Part shown: positions 11,550 through 13,284 of the stretch, in pieces
How the letters are laid out: the number at the start of each line of letters is the position of its first letter
Numbering within the stretch: position 1 is the first letter of the stretch
NCBI GenBank assembly: GCA_964353455.1
Contig: CAYGWP010000129.1
Coordinates: forward strand, 1-13,284
DNA length: 13,284 bases
Direction: 5' to 3'
DNA from: CAYGWP01 sp964353455
Lineage (GTDB): Bacteria; Planctomycetota; Phycisphaerae; FEN-1346
Position numbers and translations under genes: made by a program
Notes under the pieces: model-generated
Databases searched by the model: none
What the model saw: only the letters and a program-made list of their open reading frames with translations
What the model was told of the DNA's origin: nothing

Positions 11550-13284
11550 CCGATGACTGCCCGCAGGATGCCGCGCCCCGCTCGCCGCCCATCGTGCACG
11601 TGGCAGCGCTCGTGGTCCTGGCGGGCTGGCTGGTCGGCGTGCACCTGGCGCATCCCGCCCTGCTCGACCCGGACGAGCCGCGCAGCGCCATCGTCGCTCG
11701 CCTCATGGTCGAGCGCGGCGACTGGCTGGCCCCGCACCTGCCGGCCGTCTTCCATCGCGATTACCCGCACGACCCGCCGGAGGGCGACCTCTTCGCCTAC
11801 TGGGACAAGCCCCCGCTCTATTTCTGGCTGAGCGCCGCCGCGATGAAGGTGCTGGGGCCGACCGCCCTGGCGGCCCGGTTGCCGGCGTCCCTCGCCCACA
11901 TCCTCACCGTGCTGGCTGTCTATGCGGCCGCGTGGACCTTGTGGGGCAGGCGGGCGGGACTGCTCGCGGGCATCGTGATGGCCCTTGCGCCCCTGCCGCT
12001 GGTGATGGCCCACGTCGCGCGGATGGATACGCTGCTCTCGGCCCTGATGGCCGTGATGCTGCTGGCGGTTCTGCGCATCCAGCACCAGACCTGCCGCCCC
12101 TGGCTCTGGCCGTACGTCTTCTGGGTCGCCGCCGGGCTGGGCCTCATGACCAAGGGACCCGAGGCGGTTGTTCTGCCGGCCGCCGCCGTCGGCCTGACCG
12201 TCGTACTGACGGGGCGCTGGCGGGACCTCCGGCTGCTCCGCCCAATCACGGGCCTGGCGGTCTGCCTGGCTATCGCCGCTCCGTGGTATGTGTATATGGC
12301 CTTACGATATCCGGCCGCGACGGACGGGTCGAGCGAGGGATTCCTGTACGAGTTCTTCGTGCGGCAGCACTTCAGCCGCGCCGCTTCCGCCGAGTTCGGG
12401 CACGCCGCAGAACCTCCGGGGTACCTCCTGGGGGTGCTTCTCATCGGCCTCATGCCGTGGACTGTCTTCCTGCCGGGGGCCTGCGCGAGGCTCGTCCGCG
12501 ACGGCTGGCGCGGGCGCCGCGAGCGCCCGGCCGTCGTCCTCCTCCTCGTTTGGGCGGCGCTCATCGTGGGCGTCTTCAGCATCTCGATGACGCAACTCGC
12601 GCATTACATCCTTCCGGCCTTCCCCCCGCTGGCGATACTTGTGGGAGTCTATCTGGCCGACCGGCTCGACGCCGGCGGCGCCGACCGCTGGTTCCGCGCG
12701 GGCCTGGCAACCACCGTCGCCCTCGGCGCGGCCGGCCTCGTCGCGTTCGTGGTTTATCTCGTGCAGACCGGCCTCTGGGAGTGGCACTGCGTGATTACCA
12801 TCGGCGGCTTGGCGGCGATCATGGCCGCCGGGGGCGTATGCTTCGTGCGCAGGCGGCACGCGGCCGCTGTCGCCGTTCTCATCGCCGGCCTGGTGGTCGC
12901 CATGACCTACATCTTCACCGCCGACCCGTTCCGCATCTATATTCTCTACTCCACGCGTGCCGAGACCAGGACCCTGGAGAAGCATCTCGGGCCAGGCGAC
13001 GCCGTCATTGCCTATCCTCACACGCCGTACTCTTTCGCGTGGTACCTCTGGCCGCGCGACGTGCCGTACCCCGGCGAGGCGGGCCCCGGCGCAGGCGAAC
13101 CGAGCATCGGCGGACTCGTGGAGCAACTCAATCAGCCGAGGCGGACGTTCTGCCTTATCCAGAAGCGATCCCTCGTGGATTCGCTGCGACCCAGGGTCCG
13201 ATGGCCGATCACGGTCCTTTCGCGCGCCCCGCGGCACACGTTGATCGTGACCGAACCTCCGCAGGCGGAGAAGGCCGATGAGCG
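11546..13284 (+). CDS. ArnT/PMT-type (GT39) membrane glycosyltransferase, 3' end beyond the window
   Basis: The frame is open for 579 complete codons to the window end without a stop, so the gene is partial at its 3' end. It encodes a polytopic protein with about 11-12 hydrophobic segments. ArnT-like motifs are LDPDEPRSA (D41, D43-E44), the first periplasmic loop acidic pair typical of the catalytic site, ERGDWLAP, and YWDKPPLYFW (K88-P89-P90). AHVARMDTLL, LMTKGPEAVVLP, APWYVYMALRYP, LMPWTVFLPG and SMTQLAHYILPAFPPLAI follow in the family order. The soluble C-terminal part begins near 470. Such enzymes take a sugar from a polyprenyl phosphate on the outer face of the inner membrane and place it on lipid A or another acceptor. 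The start overlaps the previous stop by 4 bases (ATGA), with AAGGG about 9 bases upstream. An ATG at 13278-13280 in another frame may start a further coupled gene. Confidence 0.9.
   Translation, partial: MTDDCPQDAAPRSPPIVHVAALVVLAGWLVGVHLAHPALLDPDEPRSAIVARLMVERGDWLAPHLPAVFHRDYPHDPPEGDLFAYWDKPPLYFWLSAAAMKVLGPTALAARLPASLAHILTVLAVYAAAWTLWGRRAGLLAGIVMALAPLPLVMAHVARMDTLLSALMAVMLLAVLRIQHQTCRPWLWPYVFWVAAGLGLMTKGPEAVVLPAAAVGLTVVLTGRWRDLRLLRPITGLAVCLAIAAPWYVYMALRYPAATDGSSEGFLYEFFVRQHFSRAASAEFGHAAEPPGYLLGVLLIGLMPWTVFLPGACARLVRDGWRGRRERPAVVLLLVWAALIVGVFSISMTQLAHYILPAFPPLAILVGVYLADRLDAGGADRWFRAGLATTVALGAAGLVAFVVYLVQTGLWEWHCVITIGGLAAIMAAGGVCFVRRRHAAAVAVLIAGLVVAMTYIFTADPFRIYILYSTRAETRTLEKHLGPGDAVIAYPHTPYSFAWYLWPRDVPYPGEAGPGAGEPSIGGLVEQLNQPRRTFCLIQKRSLVDSLRPRVRWPITVLSRAPRHTLIVTEPPQAEKADE

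Noticed and set aside
11932..13281. 449-codon plus-strand frame inside the GT39 gene
   Set aside because: The other plus-strand frame carries the ArnT motifs without a stop from 11546. This one is an arginine/glycine/proline-rich shadow.
1..13284. tRNA, rRNA, CRISPR array, insertion sequence or phage genes
   Set aside because: I saw no cloverleaf, rRNA-like segment, regularly spaced repeats, transposase or integrase motif on either strand.

Overview
The window is high-GC DNA, about two thirds G+C by eye. It is densely coded, with short intergenic gaps and several translationally coupled gene pairs. It looks chromosomal: there are housekeeping genes (hemC, lysA) and envelope-sugar genes, and no phage, plasmid, IS, CRISPR or RNA gene. 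A lipid A-type (LAB_N) membrane protein and ArnC/ArnT-like glycosyltransferases point to a bacterium with an outer membrane. The GH10-type secreted protein with a PA14-like N-terminus, the glycogen-synthase-like glycosyltransferase beside a GalT/HIT-type protein, and the GC-rich interspersed palindromes would fit a Planctomycetota (Phycisphaerae-like) or related PVC genome. That assignment is inference from gene content only.

Layout. (1) 1-360: a 63-residue single-pass membrane protein on the minus strand, then a divergent promoter region. (2) 361-2134: hemC (porphobilinogen deaminase) overlapping a TauE/SafE-type permease by 8 bases. (3) 2135-5294: a GC-rich hairpin leader, a GT-B glycosyltransferase resembling glycogen/starch synthases, an inverted pair of REP-like elements, and a GalT/HIT-superfamily sugar-phosphate nucleotidyltransferase or phosphorylase. 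(4) 5295-7822: a secreted GH10-like protein flanked on both sides by related GC-rich palindromes. Its general acid/base glutamate appears to be missing. (5) 7823-9517, minus strand: a LAB_N-domain membrane protein followed by lysA (diaminopimelate decarboxylase). (6) 9686-13284, plus strand: a tightly overlapping operon of a YdjC-type carbohydrate deacetylase, an ArnC/DPM1-type polyprenyl-phosphate glycosyltransferase and an ArnT/PMT-type (GT39) glycosyltransferase that runs off the window end.

The most coherent system is region 5-6. LAB_N protein, YdjC deacetylase, polyprenyl-phosphate sugar synthase and GT39 transferase together match the logic of lipid A amino-sugar modification: load an N-acetylated sugar on a polyprenyl phosphate, deacetylate it, move it across the membrane, and transfer it to an envelope lipid. 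The two arms are driven by back-to-back sigma70-like promoters (9577-9605 minus, 9623-9651 plus), both with 17-base spacers, so the LAB_N arm and the deacetylase/transferase arm may be co-regulated. The region 3 pair probably handles a storage or structural glucan or another nucleotide-sugar-dependent glycan, with exact substrates unknown.
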